A stretch of 64,000 nucleotides of DNA from Comamonas sp. SCN 65-56 (GCF_001724135.1 NZ_MEDS01000012.1:62001-126000); one strand, 5' to 3'; numbered from the stretch's first letter, positions 1 to 8,856 are shown. Numbers and translations: made by a program. The notes: a model not told the origin generated them from the sequence alone.

Positions 1-145
1 TTGGGATCGGTCATGGCGAAGCAGGGGTGGCGTGTCGGCCACGGGTTGAAGGAGACTCTGCCAAGTGTAGTGCGGCCAACGCGGCTCGCCGAGGGGGTGG
101 GAATGGCGGCGCGGTGGGTCGCAGAGGCTTTTGGAAGGACTGGAC

Positions 146-574
146 ATGGATGAACGGCATGCGCGCGTGAGCGCGAGCTTCGAGCGGCAGGGGCTGATGA
201 AGACCCTGGGTGCGCGCCTGGCAAGGGTGGCCGATGGCGAAGTGGACATCGACATGCCGTTCGGTGGCGCGCTGTCGCAGCAGCACGGCTATGCGCATGC
301 CGGCTCGATCACCAGCATCGTCGACAGCGCCTGCGGCTATGCGGCGCTGACTCGCGCGCCCGTCGGCTGCGGCGTGGTGACCGTGGAGTTCAAGGTGAAC
401 TTCCTGCGCCCCGCGATCGGACAGCGCTTCCTGGCCGCGGGCCGCGTAGTGAATGCCGGCAAGACCATGGGCGTGTGCACCGGCGAGGTGCGCGCGTTCA
501 CCGGCGAGGGCGGCGACCACAAGGTGGTGGCGCTGATGCAGGCCACCATGGCGTTTGTCAGGGAAGGGGCCTGA
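146..574 (+). CDS. PaaI-type hotdog-fold acyl-CoA thioesterase
   Basis: A 142-residue single-domain hotdog thioesterase, expected to hydrolyse an acyl- or aryl-CoA in the cytoplasm. QQHGYAHAG (about residues 45-53) followed by Asp60 in [11 protein letters not shown] fits the family's active-site region, and the length is normal. ATG 146 is chosen because GGAAGG lies about 7 bases upstream; an in-frame TTG at 131 would add five residues. The substrate cannot be read from the sequence. The following lgt gene is unrelated in function, but the third gene is a crotonase, so a role in acyl-CoA metabolism is only a weak inference. The 145 bases before it hold nothing I can recognise. Confidence 0.85.
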   Translation: MDERHARVSASFERQGLMKTLGARLARVADGEVDIDMPFGGALSQQHGYAHAGSITSIVDSACGYAALTRAPVGCGVVTVEFKVNFLRPAIGQRFLAAGRVVNAGKTMGVCTGEVRAFTGEGGDHKVVALMQATMAFVREGA

Positions 575-690
575 GGAAGGAAAACGCCCGGACTGGTGAA
601 CCCTGCCCGGGCGGTGCGCATGCTCAACGGGGTGCGGGTGCCGGGTGCAGCCGCGTTTTCCCGCCATGCGGCTGCTGCACAATCGCCGTC

Positions 691-1512
691 ATGCTGATGT
701 ACCCCCATATCGATCCGGTGGCGCTGCAGATCGGGCCGCTGGCGATCCACTGGTATGGCCTGACCTATCTGGCCGGTTTTGCGCTGTTCATGGGGCTGGG
801 GACGCTGCGCCTGAAGCACCAGCCCTACGCCTCGCTCAGGGGCGAGCAGGCGTGGTCGCGCAAGGACGTGGAGGACATTCTGTTTCTCGGCGTGCTCGGC
901 GTGATTCTGGGGGGGCGGCTCGGCTATTGCCTGTTTTACAAGCCCGGGTACTACGCCACGCACCCGCTGGAAATCCTGCAGGTCTGGCACGGCGGCATGA
1001 GCTTTCATGGCGGCATGCTGGGCGTGGCCGTGGCGATGATCTGGTATGCCCATTCGCGCCATCGGCCCTGGCTGCAGGTGGTCGATTTCATTGCGCCGTG
1101 CGTGCCTACGGGCCTGGCCGCGGGGCGCATCGGCAACTTCATCAATGGCGAGCTGTGGGGGCGCTTCGCCTCGCCCGATCTGCCCTGGGCCATGGTGTTT
1201 CCGCAAAGCGGCTCGATGCTGCCGCGCCACCCGTCGCAGATCTACCAATTCCTGCTTGAAGGCCTGCTGCTCTTCGTGCTGCTGTGGCTGTACGCGCGCC
1301 GCCCGCGCCGGCGCGGCGAGGTGACGGCGGCCTTCCTCATGGGCTACGGTGTACTTCGCTTCATCGCCGAGTTCTTCCGCGAGCCCGACGATTTTCTGGG
1401 CATCCTATCGCTGGGCATGAGCATGGGCCAGTGGCTGTGCCTGCCAATGATCGCGGCGGGCGTGGCCTTGTGGTTCTGGGTGCGGCGTGCCGAGGCAGGG
1501 CATGTCCGCTAG
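691..1512 (+). CDS. lgt: Prolipoprotein diacylglyceryl transferase
   Basis: Lgt transfers the diacylglyceryl group of phosphatidylglycerol to the lipobox cysteine of prolipoproteins in the inner membrane, the first step of lipoprotein maturation. The 273-residue protein has the family pattern of about seven hydrophobic segments, HGGMSFHGG at residues 100-108 and the Lgt signature [14 protein letters not shown] at about 145-158. Length is typical. ATG 691 gives the usual N-terminus ([16 protein letters not shown]); the open frame runs further upstream but without family similarity. Its end overlaps the start of the next gene by 11 bases, suggesting translational coupling. A client lipoprotein, the MltD-like transglycosylase, is encoded in this same window. 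Confidence 0.97.
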   Translation: MLMYPHIDPVALQIGPLAIHWYGLTYLAGFALFMGLGTLRLKHQPYASLRGEQAWSRKDVEDILFLGVLGVILGGRLGYCLFYKPGYYATHPLEILQVWHGGMSFHGGMLGVAVAMIWYAHSRHRPWLQVVDFIAPCVPTGLAAGRIGNFINGELWGRFASPDLPWAMVFPQSGSMLPRHPSQIYQFLLEGLLLFVLLWLYARRPRRRGEVTAAFLMGYGVLRFIAEFFREPDDFLGILSLGMSMGQWLCLPMIAAGVALWFWVRRAEAGHVR

Positions 1513-2308
1513 CGTGCTGCTGCGGCCGGCGGATGACGCGGGCATCGTGCGCGTCACCCTGCGCCATGACGGGCGCCTGAACGCGATGACGCGCGCCATG
1601 TGGCGCGAGCTGCGCGCCGTGTTCGAACGCATTCAGGCCGACGCGGCGGCGCGCTGCGTGCTGCTCGAAGGCGAGGGCGCGGCCTTCTGCGCCGGGGGCG
1701 ATATTTCCGAATACCCGGCATTTCGTTTCGACGCGGCGCGGCTGCGCGACTTCCATGAAAACGAGGTCTGGGGTGGCCTCTCGGCCATGCTCGCGTGCGA
1801 CGTGCCCATCGTCGCGGTGATCCGCGGCGCCTGCATGGGCGCGGGCGTGGAGATCGCGAGCTGCTGCGACATCCGCGTCGCGGAAACGCACGCGCGCTTT
1901 GGCGCGCCGATCGCGCGCCTGGGCTTTCCCATGGCGCCGCGCGAAGCGGCGCTGGTGGCCAGCCGCGTGGGCGACGCAACGGCGCGGCAGATGCTTCTGG
2001 AGGCGGCCGTGCTCGATGCGCCGCAGATGCTGGCGCGAGGGTTCCTGAGCCGTGTGGTAACAGCCGACGTGCTGATGGACGAGGCGCAGGCCACGGCCGA
2101 TCGCATCGCGCGGCTGGCGCCGCAGGCGGCGCGCCTGACCAAGCAGACGCTGCGTGGCGTTTTTGAGTCAAAAGTGACTGAAACGACCTCTGGACAAGCG
2201 CGAGCAGCTATGAATGTTGATAGCTCTGACCCGTACGCCTACGCCGACAGCGCCGAGCACCGCGAGGGCATCGCCGCCTTTCTCGACAAGCGCAGGCCAC
2301 GGTTTTGA
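1502..2308 (+). CDS. Enoyl-CoA hydratase/isomerase family protein carrying a repeat-encoded insert
   Basis: A crotonase-fold protein of 268 residues, probably acting on an acyl-CoA thioester. Crotonase hallmarks are the oxyanion-hole segment [13 protein letters not shown] near residue 57 and [18 protein letters not shown] near 110. ATG 1502 overlaps the end of lgt; an in-frame GTG at 1487 is less likely. Residues about 221-242 ([10 protein letters not shown] to MNVDSS) are encoded by a copy of the dispersed palindromic repeat found elsewhere in the window. They interrupt the C-terminal helical region just before the usual ending [19 protein letters not shown]. The frame stays open, so this looks like an in-frame insertion rather than a pseudogene. 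Whether the enzyme still trimerises and works is unknown. Confidence 0.85.
   Translation: MSASVLLRPADDAGIVRVTLRHDGRLNAMTRAMWRELRAVFERIQADAAARCVLLEGEGAAFCAGGDISEYPAFRFDAARLRDFHENEVWGGLSAMLACDVPIVAVIRGACMGAGVEIASCCDIRVAETHARFGAPIARLGFPMAPREAALVASRVGDATARQMLLEAAVLDAPQMLARGFLSRVVTADVLMDEAQATADRIARLAPQAARLTKQTLRGVFESKVTETTSGQARAAMNVDSSDPYAYADSAEHREGIAAFLDKRRPRF
2163..2225 (-). repeat. Dispersed palindromic repeat, copy 1 (inside a coding sequence)
   Basis: Reverse-orientation copy of the 50-70 base element seen nine times here: it reads towards GGACAAGCGCGAGCAGCTAT, the shared core plus the AGCTAT end. It lies entirely inside the enoyl-CoA hydratase-like gene and its length keeps the frame. Confidence 0.7.
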
Positions 2309-2327
2309 TTGCCTTGAGGTGACCCGG

Positions 2328-3905
2328 ATGCAGTTCCCTTCGCAAAATCTGTACAGTGCCTTGCGCGCGGCCTTCCCTGCGGATCTGGACCAGACGGCGG
2401 TTTACGCCAGCGCGTGCGATGGCAGGCCGCTGAACTACTCCTGGCGTGACCTGGATCGCGCGAGCGCCTGCATCGCCAACCTGCTGCTGTCGCTGGATTT
2501 GCCCGAGGGCAGTCGCGTCGCGGTGCAGGTGGAAAAATCCGTAGAAGCCTTGCTGCTGTACCTGGCGACGCTGCGTTGCGGTTTCATCTTCCTGCCGCTC
2601 AACACCGCCTACCAGCAGGCCGAGATCGACTACTTCATCGGCGATGCGACGCCCGCCGTCGTCGTTTGCACGCCCGAGCATTTCGGCTGGGTTTCCAAGA
2701 TCGCCTTCAAGGCGGGCACGCGCCATGTCTTCACGCTGGGGCAGGAGCGCAACGGCAGCCTGCTGGAGCGCGCCGCGCACTGCAGTGATGCGCACACGCC
2801 CGTCAGGCGCACCAAAGACGATCTCGCCTGCATCCTCTATACCAGCGGCACCACGGGGCGCAGCAAGGGCGCGATGCTCACGCACGGCAACCTGCTGTCC
2901 AACGCGCTGGTGCTCAAGGACTACTGGAGCTGGAGAACGCCTGAGCAAGGCGGCGACGTGCTGATCCACGCGCTGCCGATCTACCACGCGCACGGCCTGT
3001 TCGTGGGCGTGCACGGCGCGCTCATCAATGGCAGCCCCATGATCTGGTTCAACCGCTTCGATGCGCGGGCGGTGATCGCCGCCATGCCGCGCGCCAGCGT
3101 CTTCATGGGCGTGCCCACGCTCTACGTGCGCATGCTGGCCGAGCCCGCGCTCACGCGCGAGGCGGCGGCGCACATGCGGCTCTTCATCTCTGGCTCGGCG
3201 CCGCTGCTGGTCGACACCTTTGCCGCGTGGCAGCAGCGCACCGGTCACACCATCCTCGAGCGCTACGGCATGAGCGAGACGGTGATGCTTTGCTCCAACC
3301 CCTATGCGCGTGACGCGCGTCACGGCGGGCAGGGCGAGCGCCGGGGCGGCACCGTGGGCTTCCCGCTCCCGGGCGTTGAGCTGCGCGTGGTGGACGATGC
3401 GGGCGCGGCCTTGCCCGCGGGCGAGATTGGCGCCATCCAGGTGCGCGGCCCCAACGTTTTCAAGGGCTATTGGCAGATGCCCGAAAAGACCGCGCAGGAA
3501 TTTGCCGAAGGCGGCTGGTTCAAGACCGGCGACGTCGGCCAGCAAGATGCGCGCGGCTACGTCACCATCGTCGGGCGCAGCAAGGACCTGATCATCAGCG
3601 GCGGCTTCAACGTCTACCCGGCCGAGGTCGAGAGCTTCATCAACGAGCTGCCCGGCGTGATGGAGAGCGCCGTCGTCGGCGTGCCGCATGCCGACTTCGG
3701 CGAGGTCGGCGTCGCCGTCGTCGTGCCCCGCGCCGGGGCCCGGCCCGATGCCGAGGCCATCGTCAAGAAGCTGCGCGAGCAACTTGCGCACTTCAAGGTG
3801 CCCAAGCGCTGCTTCATCGCCCCGGCACTGCCACGCAACAGCATGGGCAAGGTGCAGAAGAACCTGCTGCGCGAGCAGTACCGTGATTTGTTCCTGAAAA
3901 AATAG
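2328..3905 (+). CDS. matB: AMP-forming acyl-CoA ligase, probably malonyl-CoA synthetase
   Basis: A member of the ANL superfamily (525 residues) that activates a carboxylic acid as acyl-adenylate and then forms the CoA thioester. The P-loop motif ILYTSGTTGRSKGAM, the later ERYGMSETVM, the KTGDVG hinge region and the C-terminal PRNSMGKVQK catalytic-lysine motif are all present. Overall architecture is most like MatB-type malonyl-CoA synthetases, which is why I prefer that name; methylmalonate or another short acid is possible. ATG 2328 gives the expected N-terminus; the frame is open further upstream inside the preceding gene but without family character. The stop codon falls at the edge of a repeat copy, so the last residues (FLKK) may come from it. 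Confidence 0.85.
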   Translation: MQFPSQNLYSALRAAFPADLDQTAVYASACDGRPLNYSWRDLDRASACIANLLLSLDLPEGSRVAVQVEKSVEALLLYLATLRCGFIFLPLNTAYQQAEIDYFIGDATPAVVVCTPEHFGWVSKIAFKAGTRHVFTLGQERNGSLLERAAHCSDAHTPVRRTKDDLACILYTSGTTGRSKGAMLTHGNLLSNALVLKDYWSWRTPEQGGDVLIHALPIYHAHGLFVGVHGALINGSPMIWFNRFDARAVIAAMPRASVFMGVPTLYVRMLAEPALTREAAAHMRLFISGSAPLLVDTFAAWQQRTGHTILERYGMSETVMLCSNPYARDARHGGQGERRGGTVGFPLPGVELRVVDDAGAALPAGEIGAIQVRGPNVFKGYWQMPEKTAQEFAEGGWFKTGDVGQQDARGYVTIVGRSKDLIISGGFNVYPAEVESFINELPGVMESAVVGVPHADFGEVGVAVVVPRAGARPDAEAIVKKLREQLAHFKVPKRCFIAPALPRNSMGKVQKNLLREQYRDLFLKK

Positions 3906-3958
3906 CTGCTCGCGCTTGCCCAGCAAGCGCAACGGCCCGATTCGGCTTGAAAATCAGC
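3897..3958 (+). repeat. Dispersed palindromic repeat, copy 2
   Basis: Forward copy with ATAGCTG at its left end and the hairpin core CGCTTGcccagCAAGCG, then AACGGCC. It fills the gap between the convergent ligase and universal stress protein genes, where the hairpin could also act as a weak two-way terminator. Confidence 0.75.
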
Positions 3959-4397
3959 GCAAGACCAGCACTGGCACATCCGAGTGCGTCAGCACGTTTT
4001 GCGTCTCACTGCCCAGCAGCACGCGCTTGACGCCTTTGCGCCCATGCGATGCCATCACGATCAGATCACAATCGTGCTTTTTCGCGGCGGCGATGATGGC
4101 CTCGGCCACCAGATCGGCTTTCACGACCAGGGTCTTGACCAGCACGCCCGCGTCCGTACCCTCGTCCTTCACCTCGCGCATCAGTGCCTGCGCCTGCGCC
4201 GCCCACTCGTCCTCGACGCGCTTGATTTCCAGCGTGCTCAAGGGCAGGGCGCCATCCAGAAAGCGCTTGGGGTAGCGCGGCACCACCTTTATCGCGATCA
4301 CCCTCGCTCGCGCCAGCGCGGCCAGCGCCAGCCCGTGGGCGGTGGCCTTGCGCGAGAGCGGCGAGCCGTCGGTGGCGATCAGAATGCGCTGGTACAT
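3954..4397 (-). CDS. Universal stress protein, UspA family
   Basis: A single-domain Usp protein of 147 residues, cytoplasmic and usually dimeric. The N-terminal strand MYQRILIATDGSPLSRKA and the C-terminal ATP-binding pattern VMASHGRKGVKRVLLGSETQNVLTHSDVPVLV (G-x2-G-x9-G(S/T) type) are both clear, which places it in the ATP-binding branch. ATG 4397 is preceded by a good ribosome site (GGAAAGGGG, about 7 bases). The frame is open further upstream through a tandem repeat, which is not coding. Usp proteins respond to starvation, redox or low-oxygen stress; nothing in the sequence identifies the trigger here. Confidence 0.93.
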   Translation of the reverse strand: MYQRILIATDGSPLSRKATAHGLALAALARARVIAIKVVPRYPKRFLDGALPLSTLEIKRVEDEWAAQAQALMREVKDEGTDAGVLVKTLVVKADLVAEAIIAAAKKHDCDLIVMASHGRKGVKRVLLGSETQNVLTHSDVPVLVLR

Positions 4398-4452
4398 GGT
4401 ATGCCCCTTTCCTTGCGTGGCGGTTGAACTCTTGCGCGGCGCCGTGCTCTCT

Positions 4453-4487
4453 ACATGCCACATGCCACATGCCACATGCCACATGCC
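4453..4487. repeat. Five tandem copies of a 7-bp unit (ACATGCC)
   Basis: ACATGCC is repeated exactly five times head to tail upstream of the stress protein gene, between it and divergent dsbB. A perfect short tandem array in a promoter region can change copy number by slippage. Confidence 0.95.
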
Positions 4488-4566
4488 GCTGCCCGCCGCA
4501 GCATAACCAAGGCGACGGCGCCAGCGGCGAAAATCCCGACTCGTGCATTGCCAAGAAAGAAAAAAC

Positions 4567-5079
4567 GTGTTGCTTGTGTCCCTCCTTCAAACCCCGCGCC
4601 GCCTGCTGGCGCTGATCAGCGGCGCCTGCATCGCGATGCTGGCCTTCGGCCTGTACCTGCAGTACGACCAGGGGCTGGAGCCCTGCCCGATGTGCATCGT
4701 GCAGCGCTACGCGCTGATCGCCGTGGCGGTCTTCACGGGTATCGGCGCGAGCCGGGGCAGGGCGCTGTGGCGCGTGCTCTGGAGCCTGCTGGCTCTGGCC
4801 AGCGCCGGTTTTGGCGCCTTCGTCGCCGCGCGCCAGAGCTGGCTGCAGTGGTACCCGCCCGAGATCGCCACCTGCGGGCGCGATTTCTACGGCATCATCG
4901 AAAACTACGCCTTGAGCCGCGCCATCCCGATGATCTTTCGCGGCTCGGGCGATTGCACGGTGGTCGATTGGCGCTTTCTCGGCGGCTCGATCGCCAACTG
5001 GTCCTTCATCTGCTTCACGCTCTTTGCGCTGGTGCTGATCGCGATGCTGGCGCGCGCGGCGATCCGGCGCACTGTGTGA
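4567..5079 (+). CDS. dsbB: Disulfide bond formation protein B
   Basis: Inner-membrane quinone reductase that reoxidises the periplasmic oxidase DsbA. The 170-residue protein has four hydrophobic segments. The first periplasmic loop contains the redox pair CPMC (in LEPCPMCIVQRYAL) and the second contains two more cysteines (ATCGRDFYG and GSGDCTVV), as expected for DsbB. The start is uncertain: I choose GTG 4567, which follows AAGAAAGA by about 6 bases; GTG 4543 or GTG 4576 are alternatives. The gene is transcribed away from the universal stress protein gene and is followed by the leu leader. Confidence 0.92.
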   Translation: MLLVSLLQTPRRLLALISGACIAMLAFGLYLQYDQGLEPCPMCIVQRYALIAVAVFTGIGASRGRALWRVLWSLLALASAGFGAFVAARQSWLQWYPPEIATCGRDFYGIIENYALSRAIPMIFRGSGDCTVVDWRFLGGSIANWSFICFTLFALVLIAMLARAAIRRTV

Positions 5080-5104
5080 CGGCGGCTGTGCTACATTTGC
5101 GCGC

Positions 5105-5188
5105 ATGAACGCCCTCGCCACCATGCACCTTCGCGCCACCGCACCCGCGGCGTCGCTGCTGCTGGCTCTACTGGCGCTACTGCCATAG
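5105..5188 (+). CDS. leuL: leu operon leader peptide (leucine-rich)
   Basis: A 27-codon open frame, MNALATMHLRATAPAA then SLLLALLALLP and stop. Nine of 27 residues are leucine, seven of them within the last ten residues, and two of the codons are CTA, a rare codon in GC-rich DNA. It ends 113 bases before leuA and is followed by a terminator hairpin and a competing antiterminator. That is the classic design of ribosome-mediated attenuation: charged tRNA-Leu lets the ribosome reach the stop codon, while leucine shortage stalls it in the leucine run. TACATT at 5092-5097 could be a -10 box, which would leave almost no 5' leader. Too short for routine gene finding. Confidence 0.8.
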   Translation: MNALATMHLRATAPAASLLLALLALLP

Positions 5189-5234
5189 GTAGCGGGCTGG
5201 CGCGTTCACTCTTTTTTCAACGATTCGAATACCC

Positions 5235-5268
5235 AACGGCCCGCATGCTCCAGCAGCGGGCCGTTTTC
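5235..5268 (+). terminator. leu attenuator terminator with competing antiterminator
   Basis: A perfect 10-bp stem (5235-5244 with 5256-5265, AACGGCCCGC against GCGGGCCGTT) with an 11-base loop, running into TTTTC, placed 33 bases before leuA. The left arm (5237-5244) can instead pair with 5192-5199 (GCGGGCTG), which starts only 4 bases after the leader stop codon. A ribosome finishing the leader would cover 5192-5199 and leave the terminator to form; a ribosome stalled on the leucine codons would leave it free to form the antiterminator. Confidence 0.82.
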
Positions 5269-5300
5269 ATTCGCGTTGCTGGTGGCAAGGAGCAAAAACC

Positions 5301-6839
5301 ATGACCGACAAACTCATCATCTTCGACACCACCTTGCGTGACGGCGAGCAATCGCCCGGCGCCTCGATGACCCGCGACGAAAAGCTGCGCATCGCGCGCC
5401 AGCTTGAACGCCTGAAGGTGGACGTGATCGAGGCCGGCTTTGCCGCCAGCAGCAATGGCGACTTCGAGTGCGTGCAGGCGATTGCGCGCACCATCAAGGA
5501 TTCCACCATCTGCTCGCTGGCGCGCGCCAACGACCGCGATATCGCGCGCTCGGCCGAGGCGCTCAAGGATTCGAGCAATGCGCGCATCCACCTGTTCATC
5601 GCCACCAGCCCGCTGCACATGGAAAAGAAGCTGCGCATGACGCCCGACGAGGTGTTCGAGCAAGCCAAGCTGGCGGTGCGTTTTGCGCGCAATTTGCGCG
5701 ACGACATCGAATTCAGCGCCGAGGACGGCTACCGCAGCGAGATCGATTTTCTCGCCCGTGTCTGCGAGGCCGTCATCCAGGAAGGCGCGACCACCATCAA
5801 TATCCCCGACACCGTCGGCTACGGCATTCCCGAGCTCTACGGCAATTTCATCAAAACCCTGCGTGAAAAAGTGCCCAACAGCGACAGGGCGATCTGGAGC
5901 GTGCATTGCCACAACGACTTGGGCATGGCCGTGGCCAACAGCCTGGCGGGTGTGAAGATCGGCGGCGCGCGTCAGGTGGAATGCACCATCAATGGCCTGG
6001 GCGAGCGCGCGGGCAACTGCTCGCTCGAAGAGGTGGTGATGGCGGTGAAAACCCGCAAGGACTATTTCGGCCTGCAGGTGGGCATCGATACCTCGCAAAT
6101 TCTGGCCGCGAGCAAGCTGGTGAGCTCGACCACCGGCTTTGTCGTGCAGCCGAACAAGGCGGTGGTGGGGGCGAACGCCTTCGCGCATGCCAGCGGCATC
6201 CACCAGGACGGCGTGCTCAAGGCGCGCGATACCTACGAGATCATGCGCGCCGAGGATGTGGGCTGGAGCACCAACAAGATCGTGCTGGGCAAGCTTTCGG
6301 GGCGCAATGCCTTCAAGCAGCGCTTGCAGGATTTGGGCGTGGAGCTTGAGTCCGAAGCGGAAATCCTGGCGGCATTCGCGCGTTTCAAGGAGCTGGCGGA
6401 CCGCAAGAGCGAGATCTTCGACGAGGACATTCTGGCGCTGGTGAGCGACGGAGCGCATGCCCAGGGGCAGGAGCAGTACGGTTTTGTATCGCTGTCGCAG
6501 CACAGCGAGACCGGCGAACGCCCGAAGGCGAACATCGTGTTCACGGTCAGCGGCAAGGAGGTGCGCAGCGAGGCCGAGGGCAATGGACCGGTGGATGCCT
6601 CGCTCAAGGCGATCGAATCCTATGTCAAGAGCGGCGCGGAGATGACGCTGTACTCGGTCAACGCCATCAACGGCTCGACCGATGCGCAGGGGGAGGTGAC
6701 GGTGCGCCTTGCCAGCGGTGGGCATGTGGTCAACGGTTCCGGGGCCGATCCGGACATCATCGTCGCCTCCGCCAAGGCGTATCTGAGCGCGCTCAACCGC
6801 TTGCACCATGGCAGCGACCGGATAGCGGCGCAGGGCTGA
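5301..6839 (+). CDS. leuA: 2-isopropylmalate synthase
   Basis: First committed enzyme of leucine synthesis, condensing acetyl-CoA with 2-oxoisovalerate. The 512-residue protein is the standard bacterial short type. The N-terminal TIM barrel begins [18 protein letters not shown], with the metal-binding histidines in [13 protein letters not shown] and the conserved [15 protein letters not shown]. The C-terminal regulatory domain for leucine feedback spans about residues 390-510. ATG 5301 follows AAGGAG by 8 bases. The upstream leader and attenuator predict control by leucyl-tRNA charging, and a strong terminator follows at once, so this is a one-gene transcript here; leuB, leuC and leuD are not in the window. 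Confidence 0.97.
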   Translation: MTDKLIIFDTTLRDGEQSPGASMTRDEKLRIARQLERLKVDVIEAGFAASSNGDFECVQAIARTIKDSTICSLARANDRDIARSAEALKDSSNARIHLFIATSPLHMEKKLRMTPDEVFEQAKLAVRFARNLRDDIEFSAEDGYRSEIDFLARVCEAVIQEGATTINIPDTVGYGIPELYGNFIKTLREKVPNSDRAIWSVHCHNDLGMAVANSLAGVKIGGARQVECTINGLGERAGNCSLEEVVMAVKTRKDYFGLQVGIDTSQILAASKLVSSTTGFVVQPNKAVVGANAFAHASGIHQDGVLKARDTYEIMRAEDVGWSTNKIVLGKLSGRNAFKQRLQDLGVELESEAEILAAFARFKELADRKSEIFDEDILALVSDGAHAQGQEQYGFVSLSQHSETGERPKANIVFTVSGKEVRSEAEGNGPVDASLKAIESYVKSGAEMTLYSVNAINGSTDAQGEVTVRLASGGHVVNGSGADPDIIVASAKAYLSALNRLHHGSDRIAAQG

Positions 6840-6865
6840 ACGAGCTTCAAGTCATTTTTAGGTAT

Positions 6866-6900
6866 GCCGCGCAAGATATTGTTCTTGCGCGGCTTTTTTT
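6866..6900 (+). terminator. Rho-independent terminator of leuA
   Basis: Perfect 10-bp stem GCCGCGCAAG / CTTGCGCGGC (6866-6875 with 6884-6893) with an 8-base loop followed by seven T residues. Confidence 0.95.
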
Positions 6901-6947
6901 GAATCTGTACACTTGCGCACACTTTTTCGCCTGTGCTGGAGTCTCGA

Positions 6948-8018
6948 ATGCGCATCACCCTTTCCCTTGGTTCTCGTTGGCTGCGCTGGGTCTCGTTGCT
7001 GGCGATGGCGATAGCGCTGGCAAGCCCGGGGGTGCAAGCGGCTGGCAAGAAGCACCAGCCCAAGAAAGCGGTGGCTGCCAGCCAGGCCAAGCACACGCCC
7101 ACCAAGACTGCCAGGGCGGTGACTGCCAAGCGCAAGACCGCAACGACCAGGCGCAGCCGGGTGCGAGCGCATGTGGCAGCGGCACCGGCGGTGTTGTCGG
7201 TGGGGCAGAAGATGGGCTTGCACTCGGCCTCGGATCCACTGGACCTGGCCTCCAGCGTGGCGCTGGTGATGGATCAGGATACGCACGAGGTGTTGCTCAG
7301 CAAGAACGATGAGGCGGTCCTGCCGATCGCTTCCATCACCAAGCTGATGACGGGTCTCTTGATCTCCGAAGCGCATCTGCCCATGGATACGCCGATCACG
7401 ATCACCCAGGACGATGTGGATACCGAAAAACACAGCCGCTCCCGCCTCGTCGTGGGCGCGACGCTGACGCGCGGCGAGCTTTTGCACCTGGCGCTGATGG
7501 CCAGCGAGAACCGCGCCGCGCATGCGCTGGGACGCACCTACCCGGGCGGCATGCCGATGTTCGTCGAGCGCATGAATGCCAAGGCCCAGTTGCTGGGCAT
7601 GCACGACACCCGCTACGTGGAGCCTACGGGCCTGTCGAGCCAGAACCGGTCCAGTGCGCGTGACCTTGCGCGCCTGGTGGGTGTGGCCTACCACGATCCT
7701 TTGCTGCGCGAGCTCACCACATCCCCGGGCTATGAGGTCGAAGTGGGCAGCCGCACGCTGCAGTTCAACAACACCAATCGCCTCGTGAAGAGCCCGGCCT
7801 GGGATATCGGCCTGCAGAAGACGGGCTATATCTCCGAAGCCGGCCGCTGCCTGGTGATGCAGGCGGAAATTGCCGGGCGCAAGCTCATCATGGTGTTCCT
7901 GGATTCCGCCGGCAAGTTCAGCCGGATTGCCGACGCCGAACGCGTGCGCTCCTGGGTGCAGCGCAGCTCGCGCCTGGGCGGCCCGACGGCAGCCAGCGGC
8001 TTTGCGTCCAACGGCTGA
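6948..8018 (+). CDS. D-alanyl-D-alanine peptidase, PbpG/penicillin-binding protein 7 type
   Basis: Periplasmic serine peptidase acting on peptidoglycan cross-bridges. The 356-residue protein has a signal peptide ending near VQAAG and the three penicillin-binding motifs SITK (129-132), SEN (186-188) and KTG (291-293). The domain order and lack of a C-terminal amphipathic anchor fit the PbpG (PBP7/8) endopeptidase group better than DacA carboxypeptidases. Between signal peptide and catalytic domain lies an unusual basic stretch (about residues 30-75) rich in Lys, Ala and Thr, of a type also seen at the ends of RsfS and MltD in this window. ATG 6948 follows TGGAG; an in-frame codon 15 bases earlier is less likely. 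Confidence 0.92.
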   Translation: MRITLSLGSRWLRWVSLLAMAIALASPGVQAAGKKHQPKKAVAASQAKHTPTKTARAVTAKRKTATTRRSRVRAHVAAAPAVLSVGQKMGLHSASDPLDLASSVALVMDQDTHEVLLSKNDEAVLPIASITKLMTGLLISEAHLPMDTPITITQDDVDTEKHSRSRLVVGATLTRGELLHLALMASENRAAHALGRTYPGGMPMFVERMNAKAQLLGMHDTRYVEPTGLSSQNRSSARDLARLVGVAYHDPLLRELTTSPGYEVEVGSRTLQFNNTNRLVKSPAWDIGLQKTGYISEAGRCLVMQAEIAGRKLIMVFLDSAGKFSRIADAERVRSWVQRSSRLGGPTAASGFASNG

Positions 8019-8066
8019 CCCTGCCTTTTTCGCGCCCCGTGCAGCATGGCCCCGAGGGGCCATGTG

Positions 8067-8825
8067 TCATTTCGGTGCCATGCGAATCGCGCCGTCGAGG
8101 CGGATTACCTCGCCATTGAGCATGTCGTTCTCGAAGATGTGGTGCACCAGCTTGGCGTAATCCTGGGGTGTTCCCAGCCGGCTGGGGAAGGGGACGCTGG
8201 CGGCGAGTACGTTTTGCACTTCCTGCGGCATGCCGAACAGCATCGGGGTGCCGAAGATGCCCGGGGCAATCGTCATGTTGCGGATGCCGCTGCGCGCCAG
8301 GTCGCGCGCGATCGGCAATGTCATGCCGACGACGCCACCCTTGGATGCTGCGTATGCGGCCTGGCCGATCTGGCCATCGTAGGCGGCGACGCTGGCGGTC
8401 GAGACGATTGCGCCGCGCTCGCCCGTGGCTTCGGGCTCATTCTTGCTCATGGCCTCGGCGGCCAGGCGGATCATGTTGAAGGTGCCGATGAGGTTCACGG
8501 TGACGGTCTTGCTGAATGTCGCCAGTGGGTGCGCGCCTTTCTTGCCCACCGTCTTTTCTGCCGGAGCGATGCCGGCGCAGTTCACCAGCCCCATCAGCTT
8601 GCCCAGCGATACCGCCTTGTCCACGGCGGCCTGGGCATCTGCCTCGCTGCTGACATCGCAGCGTACGAACTGGCCGTTGATTTCGCGCGCCACGGCTTCG
8701 CCACGTTCTGCCTGCATGTCGGCGATCACCACGGTGGCGCCGGCTGCGGCCAGCATGCGCGCCGTGCCTTCGCCCAGACCGGATGCGCCCCCGGTGACAA
8801 TGAATACCTTGCCCTTGATGTCCAT
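8067..8825 (-). CDS. SDR-family 3-hydroxyacyl-CoA dehydrogenase (type II-like)
   Basis: Short-chain dehydrogenase/reductase of 252 residues. It carries the NAD-binding motif [10 protein letters not shown] (about 11-20), NCAG in the central strand, and the catalytic Ser and YAASK (YxxxK). The pattern of [20 protein letters not shown] and the C-terminal [21 protein letters not shown] resembles type II 3-hydroxyacyl-CoA dehydrogenases that work in fatty-acid or isoleucine breakdown. A perfect inverted repeat lies 16 bases upstream of its start codon, so it is probably under specific repression. It stands alone, convergent to the peptidase gene and downstream of the phasin gene with a terminator between them. 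Confidence 0.9.
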   Translation of the reverse strand: MDIKGKVFIVTGGASGLGEGTARMLAAAGATVVIADMQAERGEAVAREINGQFVRCDVSSEADAQAAVDKAVSLGKLMGLVNCAGIAPAEKTVGKKGAHPLATFSKTVTVNLIGTFNMIRLAAEAMSKNEPEATGERGAIVSTASVAAYDGQIGQAAYAASKGGVVGMTLPIARDLARSGIRNMTIAPGIFGTPMLFGMPQEVQNVLAASVPFPSRLGTPQDYAKLVHHIFENDMLNGEVIRLDGAIRMAPK

Positions 8826-8840
8826 GGAAACCTCGATGAG

Positions 8841-8856
8841 TTGACGTGAACGTCAA
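8841..8856. promoter_or_regulatory. Inverted-repeat operator upstream of the SDR gene
   Basis: TTGACGT-GA-ACGTCAA, a perfect 7-bp inverted repeat with a 2-base spacer, 16 bases before the SDR start. Its form resembles operators of acyl-CoA-responsive regulators of fatty-acid and branched-chain catabolism. Which regulator binds cannot be told from here. Confidence 0.65.

Noticed and set aside
585-613. Hairpin CGCCCGG/CCGGGCG between the first thioesterase gene and lgt
   Set aside because: No T tract on the plus side and a long loop, so it is not a convincing terminator.
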